Shown here: positions 8,544 to 17,862 of the stretch, in pieces | Numbering within the stretch: position 1 is the first letter of the stretch | Layout: the number at the start of each line of letters is the position of its first letter | Assembly: GCF_041261445.1 (NCBI RefSeq) | Contig: NZ_JBGCCU010000004.1 | Span: 372,001-436,000 of the forward strand | Reading direction: 5' to 3' | From: Catenulispora sp. EB89 | GTDB taxonomy: Bacteria > Actinomycetota > Actinomycetes > Streptomycetales > Catenulisporaceae | DNA: 64,000 nucleotides | Notes under the pieces: model-generated | Database searches by the model: none | What the model was told of the DNA's origin: nothing | What the model saw: only the letters and a program-made list of their open reading frames with translations | Made by a program: the position numbers and the translations under genes

Positions 8544-9740
8544 ATGGCACCGGCACCCCACCTGAACCCGGACGCACTCCACACCCTCCACCAGACGATC
8601 GCGGCCCGCGTCGGACGCGCCGAGCTGCCCGGCGTGGTGACGCTCGTCGCCCGGGTCGGCGACGACGGCTCCGAACAGGTCGACGTCGGCGTCTTCGGCG
8701 AGACCGGCCTCGGCTCCGGCGACCCGATGCGCCGCGACACCCCGTTCCGCATCACCTCGATGACCAAGCCGATCGTCGCCGCCACGGTCCTGGCCCTGGC
8801 CGAGGCCGGCGCGCTGGACCTCGACGCCCCGGTCGACGGCCTGCTCCCCGAGCTCGCCGACCGCAGGGTCCTGACGCACCTGGACGGCCCGCTGGACCGG
8901 ACCGTCCCGGCCGAGCGCCCGATCACCGCCCGCGACCTGCTGACCTTCCGCCTCGGGTTCGGCATGAACGGCGGGCCGCCGGACATCAACCCGCCGTACC
9001 CGATCAACCTGGCCGCCGAGGCGCGCGACCTGGTCCTGGCACAGCCGGAGCCGCGGACGCCGCACACGCCGGACGAGTGGATCCGGCTGTTGGGCGAACT
9101 CCCGCTGATGGACCAGCCCGGCACGCGCTGGCGCTACAACGTCGGCTCGCTCGTCCAGGGCGTCCTGATCGCCCGCGCCGCCAAGGCACCTCTCGACGAC
9201 GTCGTCAGGGAACTGATCTTCGACCCGCTGGGCATGGCCCGCACCGGTTTCAGCGTCCCCGAGGACCAGGCGCGCAGGCTCCCCGGCTGGTACTTCACCG
9301 ACTCCGCCGCCGGAAAGCCGACGCGGCAGCCGGCCGAACCCTGGCAGACCTGGGCCGCTCCCGCCGTCTTCCCCTCCGGCGCGGCTGGCCTGATCAGCAC
9401 GGCCGACGATTACTACGCCTTCGCGCGCATGCTGTTGCGCCACGGTTCGCACGAGGGCCGCCAGGTCCTGTCTCAGGAATCGGTCACGCTGATGACCACC
9501 AACCAGCTGACCCCGGAGCAGGTCGCCGAAGCCCCCTTCCCCCTCGACGGCGAAGGCTGGGGCATGGGGCTGTCCGTCACCGCCGGAGGCCGCTACGGCT
9601 GGGACGGCGGCTGGGGCACGTTCTGGGCCAACCACCCGCGCCTCGGCCTCTGCGCGATCTTCATGTCGCAGACCACTGACGCGATCTTCAACGGCACCAC
9701 AGCCGAGTTCGACGCCCTCGCCACGCAAGCGGCCGCCTGA
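8544..9740 (+). CDS. Serine hydrolase, beta-lactamase (class C / EstB-like) family
   Basis: 398 aa from ATG 8544; the frame is open further upstream but that part overlaps the GNAT gene. The penicillin-binding-protein-like fold is shown by SMTK (SxxK nucleophile motif) and RYN in WRYNVGS (YxN). There is no signal peptide, so it acts in the cytosol, unlike true secreted beta-lactamases. Esterase or peptidase activity is more likely. The dehydratase gene follows after 17 bp and is probably co-transcribed. The start appears leaderless. Confidence 0.88.
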   Translation: MAPAPHLNPDALHTLHQTIAARVGRAELPGVVTLVARVGDDGSEQVDVGVFGETGLGSGDPMRRDTPFRITSMTKPIVAATVLALAEAGALDLDAPVDGLLPELADRRVLTHLDGPLDRTVPAERPITARDLLTFRLGFGMNGGPPDINPPYPINLAAEARDLVLAQPEPRTPHTPDEWIRLLGELPLMDQPGTRWRYNVGSLVQGVLIARAAKAPLDDVVRELIFDPLGMARTGFSVPEDQARRLPGWYFTDSAAGKPTRQPAEPWQTWAAPAVFPSGAAGLISTADDYYAFARMLLRHGSHEGRQVLSQESVTLMTTNQLTPEQVAEAPFPLDGEGWGMGLSVTAGGRYGWDGGWGTFWANHPRLGLCAIFMSQTTDAIFNGTTAEFDALATQAAA

Positions 9741-9757
9741 GGATTCCAAGGAGCCCG

Positions 9758-10726
9758 ATGAGCACTCCCGTCATCACCGAGACCGACGTCAAAGCCGCCG
9801 CCGACCGCATCAGCTCCCGAGTGCGGCGCGTCGCCGTCACGCGCGCCGACGCCGACGTCGTCCCCGGCGCCGGCACCAACACCGCCGAGGTGTGGCTGGC
9901 CTGCGAGTTCATGCAGCACGGCGGCTCGTTCAAAGCGCGCGGCGCCCTGAACCTCGCCCTGCACCACCTCGAGAACGGCACCATGCCGCCCGAGGGCATC
10001 GCCATCGCCTCCGGCGGCAACGCCGCGATCGCCGCCGCGTGGGCCGGCCGCGCCGCCGGCATCAAGGTCACCGTCTTCGTCCCGGAGACCGCGCCGGCCG
10101 TGAAGGTCGCCAAGCTCCGCGCACTCGGCGCCGACGTACGCCTCGAAGGCACCGCCTACGCGCACGCGCTGGAGGCCTCCATCAAGCACGCCGAAGCCAC
10201 CGGCGCCCTGCTCTCCCACGCCTACGACAACCCCCTGATCGCCGCCGGCGCCGGAACCTGCGCCGCCGAGATCCGCGACCAGGCCCCCGACATCGACACC
10301 GTCATGGTCGCGGTCGGAGGCGGCGGCCTGTTCGCCGGCACCGCCGCCGCGATGTTCCCGCACGGCGTCCGCGTGGTTGCCGTCGAACCCGAGAACTGCC
10401 GCGCCCTCAACGCCGCACTGGAAGCCGGCGGCCCGACGGACGTCGACGTGCAGTCCGTAGCCGCCGACTCCCTCGGCGCACGCCGCGTCTCCGAGACCGC
10501 ACACCGCCTGGCGACCAACCCCCTGGCCACCTCGGTCCTGGTCACCGACGAGCAGATCATCGCAGCCCGCGCCGCCCTGTGGGAGGACCGCCGCGTGCTG
10601 GTGGAGCACGGCGCCGCGGCCGCGCTGGCCGCCTTGGCGTCCGGGCGGTACTCCCCGCGCGAGGGCGAACGGATCGCTGTCGTGCTGTGCGGCGCGAACA
10701 CCGATCCGTCCGACCTGTCTCACTGA
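9758..10726 (+). CDS. Threonine/serine dehydratase (PLP fold type II)
   Basis: 322 aa; AAGGAG lies before the ATG. The PLP lysine sits in GGSFKARGALN, the substrate loop in SGGNAAIAAAW, and the phosphate-binding glycine loop in VGGGGLFAG, all typical of threonine dehydratase/serine racemase relatives. The family deaminates L-threonine or L-serine to 2-oxo acids plus ammonia, or racemises serine. There is no C-terminal ACT regulatory domain, so it is a short, probably catabolic or unregulated form. Exact substrate is unknown. It lies 17 bp after the serine hydrolase gene. Confidence 0.88.
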   Translation: MSTPVITETDVKAAADRISSRVRRVAVTRADADVVPGAGTNTAEVWLACEFMQHGGSFKARGALNLALHHLENGTMPPEGIAIASGGNAAIAAAWAGRAAGIKVTVFVPETAPAVKVAKLRALGADVRLEGTAYAHALEASIKHAEATGALLSHAYDNPLIAAGAGTCAAEIRDQAPDIDTVMVAVGGGGLFAGTAAAMFPHGVRVVAVEPENCRALNAALEAGGPTDVDVQSVAADSLGARRVSETAHRLATNPLATSVLVTDEQIIAARAALWEDRRVLVEHGAAAALAALASGRYSPREGERIAVVLCGANTDPSDLSH

Positions 10727-10741
10727 ACCCCTACTGAGCCA

Positions 10742-13700
10742 TCACTGCACGACCGACCACACGAACGTGGCCGTGCCGGACACCCCCGCGGGATCGGTGG
10801 CCGTCACGGTCACGGTGTACGTCCCCAGCGTGGTGCCGCTACCGGAGATCGTGCCGTTGCCGCTGATGCTGGTCCCCGGCGGCAGCCCGCTGGCCGTGAA
10901 GGTCAGCGTCTGCCCCTGCTTGGAGTCCACGGCCTGCATCGGGAAGGACACCGCCGCGCCCTTCGGGCTGCTGTAGCCGAAGGGGTTGACCACGCCGACC
11001 GTCTCCGCGCCCGGGACACCCGAGTTCGGCGTCACGTTCGCGCTGACCGCCGTGTTCGCCGACGACACCCCCGCGTAGGAGGCACCGGCGGCGACCTGAC
11101 CGGTCAACGTGTTGGCCAGCGAAGTCGAACCGGTCAGCGGCAGGTTGTTGGAGGCATCGCCGACCCGGATGGCGTACGTCCCGGCCTGCGCCTCCCACTG
11201 GTTGTCGGTACTGGACCACGAGGCCAGGTTGTGAACCGTCAACGGGAAACTGACCTGCGCGCTCTGCCCCGGGTTGAGCATCACCCGCTGGAACCCGGCC
11301 AGCTGGTTCGGCGGGTCCTGACTGGCCGCCGGGTCGCCGACATACAGCTGCGCCACCTCGGCCCCGGCCACCGAGCCGGTGTTGGTGACCGTCGCGGACA
11401 CCGTGGCCTGGCCGTTGGCGTTGAACCCGCCCACCGCCAGATTGGAGAAGGCGAACTTGGTGTACGACAGCCCGAAACCGAACGGGAACGCCGGCGTGAT
11501 GTTCTGCGACTGATACCACCGGTAGCCGATGTTCACACCCTCGCTGTAGATCGGCCCCGTCGGCGTCCCCGGCCACTGCGCCGTCGTCTGCGCCGGAACC
11601 TGCGACAACGACGACGGGAACGTCACCGGCAACTTGCCCGACGGGTTCACCGTCCCGAAGATCAGCGAAGCCACCGCCGCACCGGTCTCCTGGCCGCCGT
11701 ACCAGTTCTCGAACACACCGGCCACCGAGTTCAGCCACGGCATGACCACCGGCGAGCCGCTGTTGATCACCACGATCGTGTTCGGGTTCACCGCCGCCAC
11801 GTCCGAGATCATCGTCTCGTCGGCGGCTGACACGTCGAGCGTCTTCAGGTCGCTCTCCTCGCCCTCCGGCGCACTGACGAAGACGATCGCATAGGTCGCA
11901 GCCTGCGCCGCAGCCACCGCCTGCGGGATGTTCGTCGTCCCGTTGTCGTCGCCGGCCGTGTAGGTGACCTTCACGTTCGGCCCGACCGCGTTCTGGATCC
12001 CGGTGACCGGCCAGACCGTGTTCGAGCTGTCGACCCCGCCACTACCACCGCCGGCGAGCTCCACCGCGGCGCCGCCGTCCGTCCCGAGAACCGCGATGCT
12101 CTTCGCAGTACTCGGATTCGGGTTCAGCGGCAGGATGCCGTTGTTCTTCAGCAGGACCGTGCCCTCCTGGCCCAGCTGCAGCGCGGTCTGCTGGTGCGCC
12201 GTAGTGGTCACCGTGTTCGCCAGCGCCCCGGACGCCGGGTTGTCGAACATCCCGAAGGCGAACATCTGGGTCAGGATCCTGGCCACGATGGCGTTCAGCG
12301 TCCCCTGGTCGAACTGGCCGGCGGCCAGCGCGTTGCCCAGGTTGGTCGCGTAGGAGTTGAACGGCATCGCGATGTCCAGGCCGCCGTTGGCGTCGGCGAC
12401 CGCCGGACCCGCGGCGCCCCAGTCGGAGACGATGAAGCCGCCGTAGTTGGCCTGGGTGTCCAGGCCGTTGCGGAGCATCGAGGCGCTGGCGCAGGACGAG
12501 GCACCGTTGACCACGGCGTAGGAGCACATGAACGACGCCGGCGCGGACTGCGCGATCGAGTCCTGGAACGGAGCCAGGTACAGCTCCTGCATCGCCTGGT
12601 TGCCGACGATCTCGTTGTTGCCGCCGTTCGGGTACTGCTCCTGGTCGTAGGCGGCCACGTGCTTCACATCGGCCATCACGCCCTGGCTCTGCAGGCCCTT
12701 CACCTCGGCCGAGGTGACCTGGCCGGCCAGGAACGGGTCCTCGCCATAGGTTTCGTACGTCCGGCCCCAGCGCGGGTCGCGCACCACGTTGGATGTCGGG
12801 CCGAGCGAGACGTTGACGCCCTTGCCCGCGAACTCCGCGCCCTTGGCCGTCCCCTCCTGCCCGATCAGCGTCGTGTCCCAGGTCGCCGCGGCGGACTCCC
12901 CGTCGGGGAAGGCCGTCACGCCGCCGTTGCCGTCGCCGACCCCGGACGGTCCGTCCTCCATGTTGGTCTGCGCGATGCACAGGTTGGGGATGCCCGCGAC
13001 GTGGCCGATGTAGTTCGTGGTGCCGTCGCCGGCGACCAGGGTCAGTTCCTCGGACTGGTTCATGGTGTTGAGGACCTGCTGGACCCGCTGCGCCACCGGA
13101 GCCGTCGAGCCGACCCAGGGGCAGACGCCGTTGCCGCCGTTGCCGTTGCCGCCGGTGACCGGCGGGATGTTGGTCAGGCCGTAGACGTCGAACTCGAGGA
13201 TCGAGTATCCCCACTGCGTGGCCCGCGCCGTGCCGTACATGCGGACGTAGCGGTCGGTCGTGGAGACCGGGATCGTCTGGTGGCCGCCGGTCCCGGTGGT
13301 CGTGGAGTAGACGTTCGTCCAGGTCGTGTTGTCGTTGGAGACCTGGATCTGGAACGCCGAGGCGTACGCGTTCTCCCACAGGATGCCCACGTTGCAGATC
13401 TGCTGCTGGCTCCCGAGGTCGACCTCCAGCCACTGCGGGTCGCTGTACGCGCTCTCCCAGCGGGTGCCGGGGTCGCCGTCGGTGGCCGAGGGAGCCAGGT
13501 TGCCGGTGGCGGAGTACGTCGAGGACGCCGTGGTCGGCTGGTCCATCGCCAGGTCCTGCGTGCCGCAGTACTGGCCCGGGCCGGGCCCGCCGCCGCCCGA
13601 TCCCTGCGTGAAGGTCAGGAAGTGCAGGTTGAAGCCGTTCGCGTCCTGCTTCACGGTCAGCGTCTGGGCCCCGGCCGGCAGGGTCAGCGTCGCCGTGACG

Positions 13701-14764
13701 TTGGTCCAGGTCGCGTAGCTCCCGGTGTTCGGGACGGCGACCGCCCCGGTGAGGTTGGCACCGGAAGCGTTTTCGACGTGCAGCGCGTCGGAGACCCCGT
13801 ACGGCGACGACACCCGGAAGCTGACGGTGTACGTGCCGCTGGTGGCCACCTGGACCGTGTAGTTGAACCACTGCCCGGCGTTGGTCCAGCCCATGTCGTA
13901 GGCACCGCCGGTGGCACTGGTGTCCTGGGTGTCGCTGGTGTTCTCCAGGTCCACCGAGTCGGTGCGGTAGCCGGTGGCCGTGCCGTTCCCGGCGACCGTG
14001 TTGTAGGCGACGCCTTGGCCGCCGGTGTCGTAGTTGGCGACCTGGACGGTGCCGGGCACCGGTGCGGGCGTCCCGCCGAACGGCTTGTCGCCACCGCCGC
14101 CACCGCTGGCGGTGAGGGTGAAGGCCATGTTGTGGAAGTTGAAGCCGTTCGAGTCCTGCTTCACTGTCAGCGTCTGGGTGCCGGCGGGCAGAACCAGGCT
14201 GGCGGTGACGGTGGTCCAGGTCTCGTAGCCGCCGGTGTTGGGGACGGCGACCGAGCCGGTGAGGTTGGCGCCGGAGGAGTCGGCGATGTGCAGTGCGTCG
14301 GTCAGGCCGTATGGCGAGGACAGCCTGAAGGCAACGCTGTAGGTGCCGGCGGTAGCGACGTTGACGGTGTAGTTGAACCACTGCCCCGGCGTCGTCCAAC
14401 CGATGTCATAGGCGCCACCGGCCGGGCTCGTGCCCAGCGTGTCGGCGGTGGTCTCCAGGTCGATCCCGTCGGCGCGGTAGCTGTTCGCCGAGCCGTTGCC
14501 GGGAGCCGTGTTGTAGGCGACGCCTTGGCCGCCGGTGTCGTAGTTCGCAGCCTCGACCAGGCCGGGTAGGGCCGCGGGCGTCCCGCCGAACGGGGTGCCG
14601 GCGGCGGCGTGCGCCTGGCTGGGCAAACCCGCCAGCGACGCGGCGAACAACGCCCCGGCCGCCAGCAGGGTCCGGAAAACCGGCCGTGGGCTGGACGTTC
14701 CTGGTCTGGACGTCCGTGGTCTGGCCGACCGCGGTCGGCCGCGCGCGGCTGTGAGGAGCCTCAT
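10742..14764 (-). CDS. Secreted multidomain GH3 beta-glycosidase with two CBM6 and an F5/8-type module
   Basis: 1340 aa from the ATG of MRLLTAARG, preceded by AAGGGA; upstream in-frame codons lack a signal peptide. Order: signal peptide ending near residue 54; two CBM6-like modules (about 57-213 and 217-370), each with VxxANYDTGGQGVAYNT and PGQWFNYTV or AGQWFNYTV; an F5/8 type C (discoidin-like) module (about 395-515); GH3 N- and C-domains (about 535-1150) with DPRWGRTYETYGEDP and nucleophile D781 in IVSDWGA; a fibronectin-III-like domain; and a C-terminal Ig-like domain (VSFPMQAVDSKQGQTLTFT). The enzyme should remove terminal glucosyl or xylosyl units from polysaccharide outside the cell. 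Sugar specificity is not visible. The next gene on its 3' side is convergent, after 15 bp. Confidence 0.93.
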   Translation of the reverse strand: MRLLTAARGRPRSARPRTSRPGTSSPRPVFRTLLAAGALFAASLAGLPSQAHAAAGTPFGGTPAALPGLVEAANYDTGGQGVAYNTAPGNGSANSYRADGIDLETTADTLGTSPAGGAYDIGWTTPGQWFNYTVNVATAGTYSVAFRLSSPYGLTDALHIADSSGANLTGSVAVPNTGGYETWTTVTASLVLPAGTQTLTVKQDSNGFNFHNMAFTLTASGGGGGDKPFGGTPAPVPGTVQVANYDTGGQGVAYNTVAGNGTATGYRTDSVDLENTSDTQDTSATGGAYDMGWTNAGQWFNYTVQVATSGTYTVSFRVSSPYGVSDALHVENASGANLTGAVAVPNTGSYATWTNVTATLTLPAGAQTLTVKQDANGFNLHFLTFTQGSGGGGPGPGQYCGTQDLAMDQPTTASSTYSATGNLAPSATDGDPGTRWESAYSDPQWLEVDLGSQQQICNVGILWENAYASAFQIQVSNDNTTWTNVYSTTTGTGGHQTIPVSTTDRYVRMYGTARATQWGYSILEFDVYGLTNIPPVTGGNGNGGNGVCPWVGSTAPVAQRVQQVLNTMNQSEELTLVAGDGTTNYIGHVAGIPNLCIAQTNMEDGPSGVGDGNGGVTAFPDGESAAATWDTTLIGQEGTAKGAEFAGKGVNVSLGPTSNVVRDPRWGRTYETYGEDPFLAGQVTSAEVKGLQSQGVMADVKHVAAYDQEQYPNGGNNEIVGNQAMQELYLAPFQDSIAQSAPASFMCSYAVVNGASSCASASMLRNGLDTQANYGGFIVSDWGAAGPAVADANGGLDIAMPFNSYATNLGNALAAGQFDQGTLNAIVARILTQMFAFGMFDNPASGALANTVTTTAHQQTALQLGQEGTVLLKNNGILPLNPNPSTAKSIAVLGTDGGAAVELAGGGSGGVDSSNTVWPVTGIQNAVGPNVKVTYTAGDDNGTTNIPQAVAAAQAATYAIVFVSAPEGEESDLKTLDVSAADETMISDVAAVNPNTIVVINSGSPVVMPWLNSVAGVFENWYGGQETGAAVASLIFGTVNPSGKLPVTFPSSLSQVPAQTTAQWPGTPTGPIYSEGVNIGYRWYQSQNITPAFPFGFGLSYTKFAFSNLAVGGFNANGQATVSATVTNTGSVAGAEVAQLYVGDPAASQDPPNQLAGFQRVMLNPGQSAQVSFPLTVHNLASWSSTDNQWEAQAGTYAIRVGDASNNLPLTGSTSLANTLTGQVAAGASYAGVSSANTAVSANVTPNSGVPGAETVGVVNPFGYSSPKGAAVSFPMQAVDSKQGQTLTFTASGLPPGTSISGNGTISGSGTTLGTYTVTVTATDPAGVSGTATFVWSVVQ

Positions 14765-14864
14765 TGCAGTCCCTTCAATCCTGGAGACCTCACCGATGGC
14801 AGCCGCGTACGGCCGGCGTGTCATCGGTGCGACGTGATCAGGGAGGGCGCCCTCGTTCGGCTTG

Positions 14865-14893
14865 AATATTGCGCGCGGGTTAACCACTGTCAA
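14865..14893 (-). promoter_or_regulatory. Sigma-70-type promoter of the GH3 gene
   Basis: On the minus strand TTGACA (14888-14893) and AATATT (14865-14870) are separated by exactly 17 bp. Transcription would start near 14858 and give a leader of about 94 nt. The spacer includes the palindrome ggttaacc (14878-14885). Confidence 0.7.
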
Positions 14894-14897
14894 TGAA

Positions 14898-14945
14898 GAA
14901 CCGGTTCCGGAACCGTTCCCGTAACCGCATCCGTTACCGGTTCCG
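14898..14945. promoter_or_regulatory. Cluster of CCGG-centred palindromes upstream of the GH3 promoter
   Basis: gaaccggttc (14898-14907), the perfect 14-bp palindrome cggttccggaaccg (14902-14915), gtaac/gttac half sites (14921-14937) and taccggttcc (14935-14944) overlap just upstream of the -35. Short CpG-centred palindromes of this kind are typical LacI-family operators. No LacI gene lies in the window. Confidence 0.55.
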
Positions 14946-14993
14946 GGGCCTCGGAGCCAGGCCCCGGCAGCTCAACAGCGCTCTGCGATGAGA

Positions 14994-16673
14994 TCACACC
15001 TCGGCGACGGTCCGCGCACCAACCTCAGAAGACTGAGACAAATCCCGGCGCTTCGCCTGGGGCCGCAACAGGATCAGGGCGGCGATCGCGGCCAGGGCCA
15101 GCATCCCGGCGCCGCTGCGGAACGCGAGGTGCAGCGCCTCGACGAAGGAGCTGTCCACGGTGTCGCGCAGGACCGGCGGCAGCGCGCGGCTCGCCGTGAT
15201 CCCGCCGGCGCCGCCGTTCGTGACCGCGGCCACGACCTGGTGCGTGTGCGCGGCGTCGACGCCGTGCGCGTGCAGCCTGTCGTGGAGCAGGCCGGTCATC
15301 CGGCTGGTCAGGATCGCGCCGAGGGCGGCGATGCCGACCACGCCGCCGACCTCGCGCATGGTGTTCGTGACCGCCGAGGCCATGCCGGCCTTCGGGCCCG
15401 GGACGCGTTCGAGCACCGCGACCGAGACCGGCGCGAAGGACAGGCCCATGCCCAGGCCCATGACCGGCAGCGTCCACACGTACTGGTCGTAGTGCGCGCC
15501 GAGGCCGTAGAGCGACAGCCCTCCGAGCGCGATGGCGCACAGTGTCAGGCCGCTGACGAGCGCCGGACGCGGACCGAGGCGACCGGTGACGATACCGGCG
15601 ACCGGGGCCGCCACCATGATCGAGGCGGTCGCGGGCAGCGAGCCGACCCCGGCCATGGTGGGCGACCAGCCGTAGACGTCCTGCATCAGCAACGGCAGGA
15701 AGAACAGCGCGCCGAACATCCCGAAGCTGACCATGAACCCGCTCATCAGGGCGCCGGTGATGACGCGGTCGCGGAAGAACGACAGGTCGAGCATCGGCGC
15801 CGCGCGCGTCGCCTCGATGACGAGGAACGCGGCCAGCGCGAGCACCGCGAGGGCCGCGGCGGTCAGCACCCGGGCGCTCTCCCAGCCCGAACTCGGCCCC
15901 TCGATGAGCGCGAACACCAGCGCGCCGAAGCCGAGGGCGCCGGTGACCTGGCCGGGGATGTCGAAGCGGTCGCGGCCGTCGTGGAACTCCGGCAGCACCC
16001 GCCGACCCACCAGCAGCGCCACGGCGCCGATCGGCACGTTGATCCAGAACACGCTGGACCAGCCGAAGGCGTCGACCAGCGGGCCGCCGACGGCCGGGCC
16101 GAGCGCGAGTCCGAGCCCTGAGATGCCGGACCACAGGCCGATGGCGCGGGCCCGCTCGCGAGGGTCCGGGAAGGTGTTGCGGATGATCGACAGGCTGCCC
16201 GGGGTCAGCAGCGCCGCCCCGACGCCCTGGAGCATGCGGGCCGCGACCAGCTCGCCGATCGAGCCGGACAGCGCGCAGAGCATCGAGCCGAGCGTGAAGC
16301 CGACTACGCCGGTCAGGAAGACGCGCTTGCGGCCGAGGCGATCGCCGAGCGTGCCGCCGGTCAGCAGGAGCGCGGCGTAGACCAGGGAGTAGCCCTCGAC
16401 GACCCACTGCAGGCCGGTGACGCCGGCGTGGAGCTGGGAGCCGATCTTGGGCAGGGCGGTGTTGACCACGACGTTGTCGAGCATGGCCATGAACAGCGTG
16501 ATGCACAGGGTGCCGAGGATCAGGGCCTTGCGACGGGAGGGTACCTCGCCGGTCGATGCCGCCGATGCGGCTGATGTTGCCGGTGCTGCCTGTGCTGCCT
16601 CTGCCGACGCTTCCGGCGGAGTCCCGTCGTCCGTCCCGCTGCGGGTTCGTTCCGGGATGGCTGGGTTGACCAT
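14994..16673 (-). CDS. MFS drug efflux transporter, DHA2 (14-TM, EmrB/QacA) family
   Basis: 559 aa; the ATG follows AGGGGGC. Many hydrophobic helices, TGLQWVVEGYSLVYAALLLTGG (DHA2 opening), the loop motif LGDRLGRKR and motif C (GLGLALGPAVGGPL) place it among proton-driven exporters of toxic compounds. Both ends are hydrophilic: an Ala/Thr-rich N-tail of about 45 residues and a short C-tail. It is divergent from a TetR gene with two palindromic operators over its promoter, the classic repressor/pump arrangement. The drug is not predictable. Confidence 0.93.
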   Translation of the reverse strand: MVNPAIPERTRSGTDDGTPPEASAEAAQAAPATSAASAASTGEVPSRRKALILGTLCITLFMAMLDNVVVNTALPKIGSQLHAGVTGLQWVVEGYSLVYAALLLTGGTLGDRLGRKRVFLTGVVGFTLGSMLCALSGSIGELVAARMLQGVGAALLTPGSLSIIRNTFPDPRERARAIGLWSGISGLGLALGPAVGGPLVDAFGWSSVFWINVPIGAVALLVGRRVLPEFHDGRDRFDIPGQVTGALGFGALVFALIEGPSSGWESARVLTAAALAVLALAAFLVIEATRAAPMLDLSFFRDRVITGALMSGFMVSFGMFGALFFLPLLMQDVYGWSPTMAGVGSLPATASIMVAAPVAGIVTGRLGPRPALVSGLTLCAIALGGLSLYGLGAHYDQYVWTLPVMGLGMGLSFAPVSVAVLERVPGPKAGMASAVTNTMREVGGVVGIAALGAILTSRMTGLLHDRLHAHGVDAAHTHQVVAAVTNGGAGGITASRALPPVLRDTVDSSFVEALHLAFRSGAGMLALAAIAALILLRPQAKRRDLSQSSEVGARTVAEV

Positions 16674-16737
16674 GAAGCCCCCTGTTTCGAGGCGCGGGGC
16701 AGCCCGAAGCCGGGCGGAGCCACCGCGCGACGGCTGC

Positions 16738-16770
16738 CTAACGCCGTTAGGTTCCCACTAACAGCGTTAG
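16738..16770. promoter_or_regulatory. Tandem TetR-type operators between the efflux gene and tetR-like gene
   Basis: A perfect 13-bp palindrome CTAACGcCGTTAG (16738-16750) and a copy with one mismatch, ctaacagcgttag (16758-16770), have centres 20 bp (two helical turns) apart. They lie in the divergent gap, 65 bp before the efflux start codon and 71 bp before the regulator start. Confidence 0.85.
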
Positions 16771-16841
16771 ACTGCAAGTGTGGGTGCCGACAGCCCTGGT
16801 CACGGGGCATGGCGGCGGAAGTATGAAGAAGGAGGCCCCGG

Positions 16842-17543
16842 GTGGTTTCGGCGGACAGCAACACGGGGGCCAACACGGCGGCCAAGCCCCCTGCCATCAC
16901 CCGCGAAGCCCTCGCCGCGGCGGGTATGGCCGTGCTGCGCCGCGAAGGTCTGGACGCGCTGTCGATGCGCAAGGTGGCCGCCGAGCTGGGCGTTCGCGCA
17001 GCCTCGCTGTACTACCACGTCCAGGACAAGGAGCAGCTGCTCGACCTGCTCGCCGACAGCGTGGTCTGGGACGCCCGCAAACTGGCCACCACCGGCAACT
17101 GGGAGAACTGCCTGCGCGAAGCGGCGCACGCCTACTACCGCCACCTGCACGCCAACCGCGACGCCGCGCGGCTGATGGCCGGCCGTCGCACGCCGGGCCC
17201 GAACCTGCTGTACGTGCTGGACGTCATGATGGGCCGACTGCACGCCGGCGGCTTCTCCGACGCCGACGCCGCCTGGGCCACGCTCACGATGTCGACCTAC
17301 GTCCAGGGCTTCGTGCTGCAGGAGCAGTCGCCGAAGCCGCCGTTGAAGGAGAAGCGCGCCGGCATCAGCCAGTACCCGAACGTCGCGACACTCATCGACG
17401 TGCTCATGGGCGACGACTCGCAGGAGTTGTTCGCCTTCGGGATCGAGCGGATCATCGACGGCCTGCGGACCCGGCTGGCCGCCGAACCCGGAAACCCACC
17501 CGAACGGCCCACCCGCCCCGACATCACCCCGCCGTCGGCGTGA
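16842..17543 (+). CDS. TetR family repressor of the adjacent efflux pump
   Basis: 233 aa. A GTG start lies 6 nt after GGAGG (16831-16835). The N-terminal helix-turn-helix reads LSMRKVAAELGVRAASLYYHVQDKEQLLDLLAD, typical of the TetR class with a TetR_C-type ligand domain. The last 20 residues are Pro-rich and disordered. It very probably represses itself and the divergent MFS gene through the two CTAACGnCGTTAG sites, and is released by a drug transported by the pump. An 88-codon gene follows after 11 bp. Confidence 0.92.
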   Translation: MVSADSNTGANTAAKPPAITREALAAAGMAVLRREGLDALSMRKVAAELGVRAASLYYHVQDKEQLLDLLADSVVWDARKLATTGNWENCLREAAHAYYRHLHANRDAARLMAGRRTPGPNLLYVLDVMMGRLHAGGFSDADAAWATLTMSTYVQGFVLQEQSPKPPLKEKRAGISQYPNVATLIDVLMGDDSQELFAFGIERIIDGLRTRLAAEPGNPPERPTRPDITPPSA

Positions 17544-17554
17544 CGCTAACAGGC

Positions 17555-17821
17555 ATGACGGACAACAAAGCCGACACCAAGGCCGAGAACAAGCACTGGA
17601 CCGTGACCGATTTCGACGAACACACGATTCATCTGAAGGCGCCGTTCCGCATGCTTTTCAACGACAACATCTCGCTGGCGCGCGCCTCCATCACCACGGT
17701 CGAGGCGCGTCAGGGCCACGATGTCATCGTCGTGTCGACCATGGATGGCCGCAGCTACGAGGTGCTGCGCGGGGTGGCTCGGGCGCAGCGGGCGAAGACG
17801 AAGGAAGCTTTCGGGTTGTGA
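17555..17821 (+). CDS. Small hypothetical protein (88 aa)
   Basis: I do not recognise this family. The ATG lies 11 bp after the TetR stop, so the two are probably co-transcribed; only a weak aacagg precedes it. The protein begins with a Lys/Asp/Asn-rich stretch (MTDNKADTKAENKHW). A compact, beta-rich-looking part follows (WTVTDFDEHTIHLKAP, DVIVVSTMDGRSYEVLRG), then a basic end (ARAQRAKTKEAFGL). It has no membrane helix, Cys or signal peptide. Third-position GC is strongly biased, as in the neighbours, supporting real coding. It could assist the regulator or be unrelated. Confidence 0.7.
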   Translation: MTDNKADTKAENKHWTVTDFDEHTIHLKAPFRMLFNDNISLARASITTVEARQGHDVIVVSTMDGRSYEVLRGVARAQRAKTKEAFGL

Positions 17822-17862
17822 CGCGGTGAATCGCGATTCGGCGAATCCCGGATTCCGCGTGT

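Noticed and set aside
12042-14569. Long open frames on both strands over the GH3 gene
   Set aside because: Arg/His/Gly-rich products without motifs; the GH3 frame carries all signatures.
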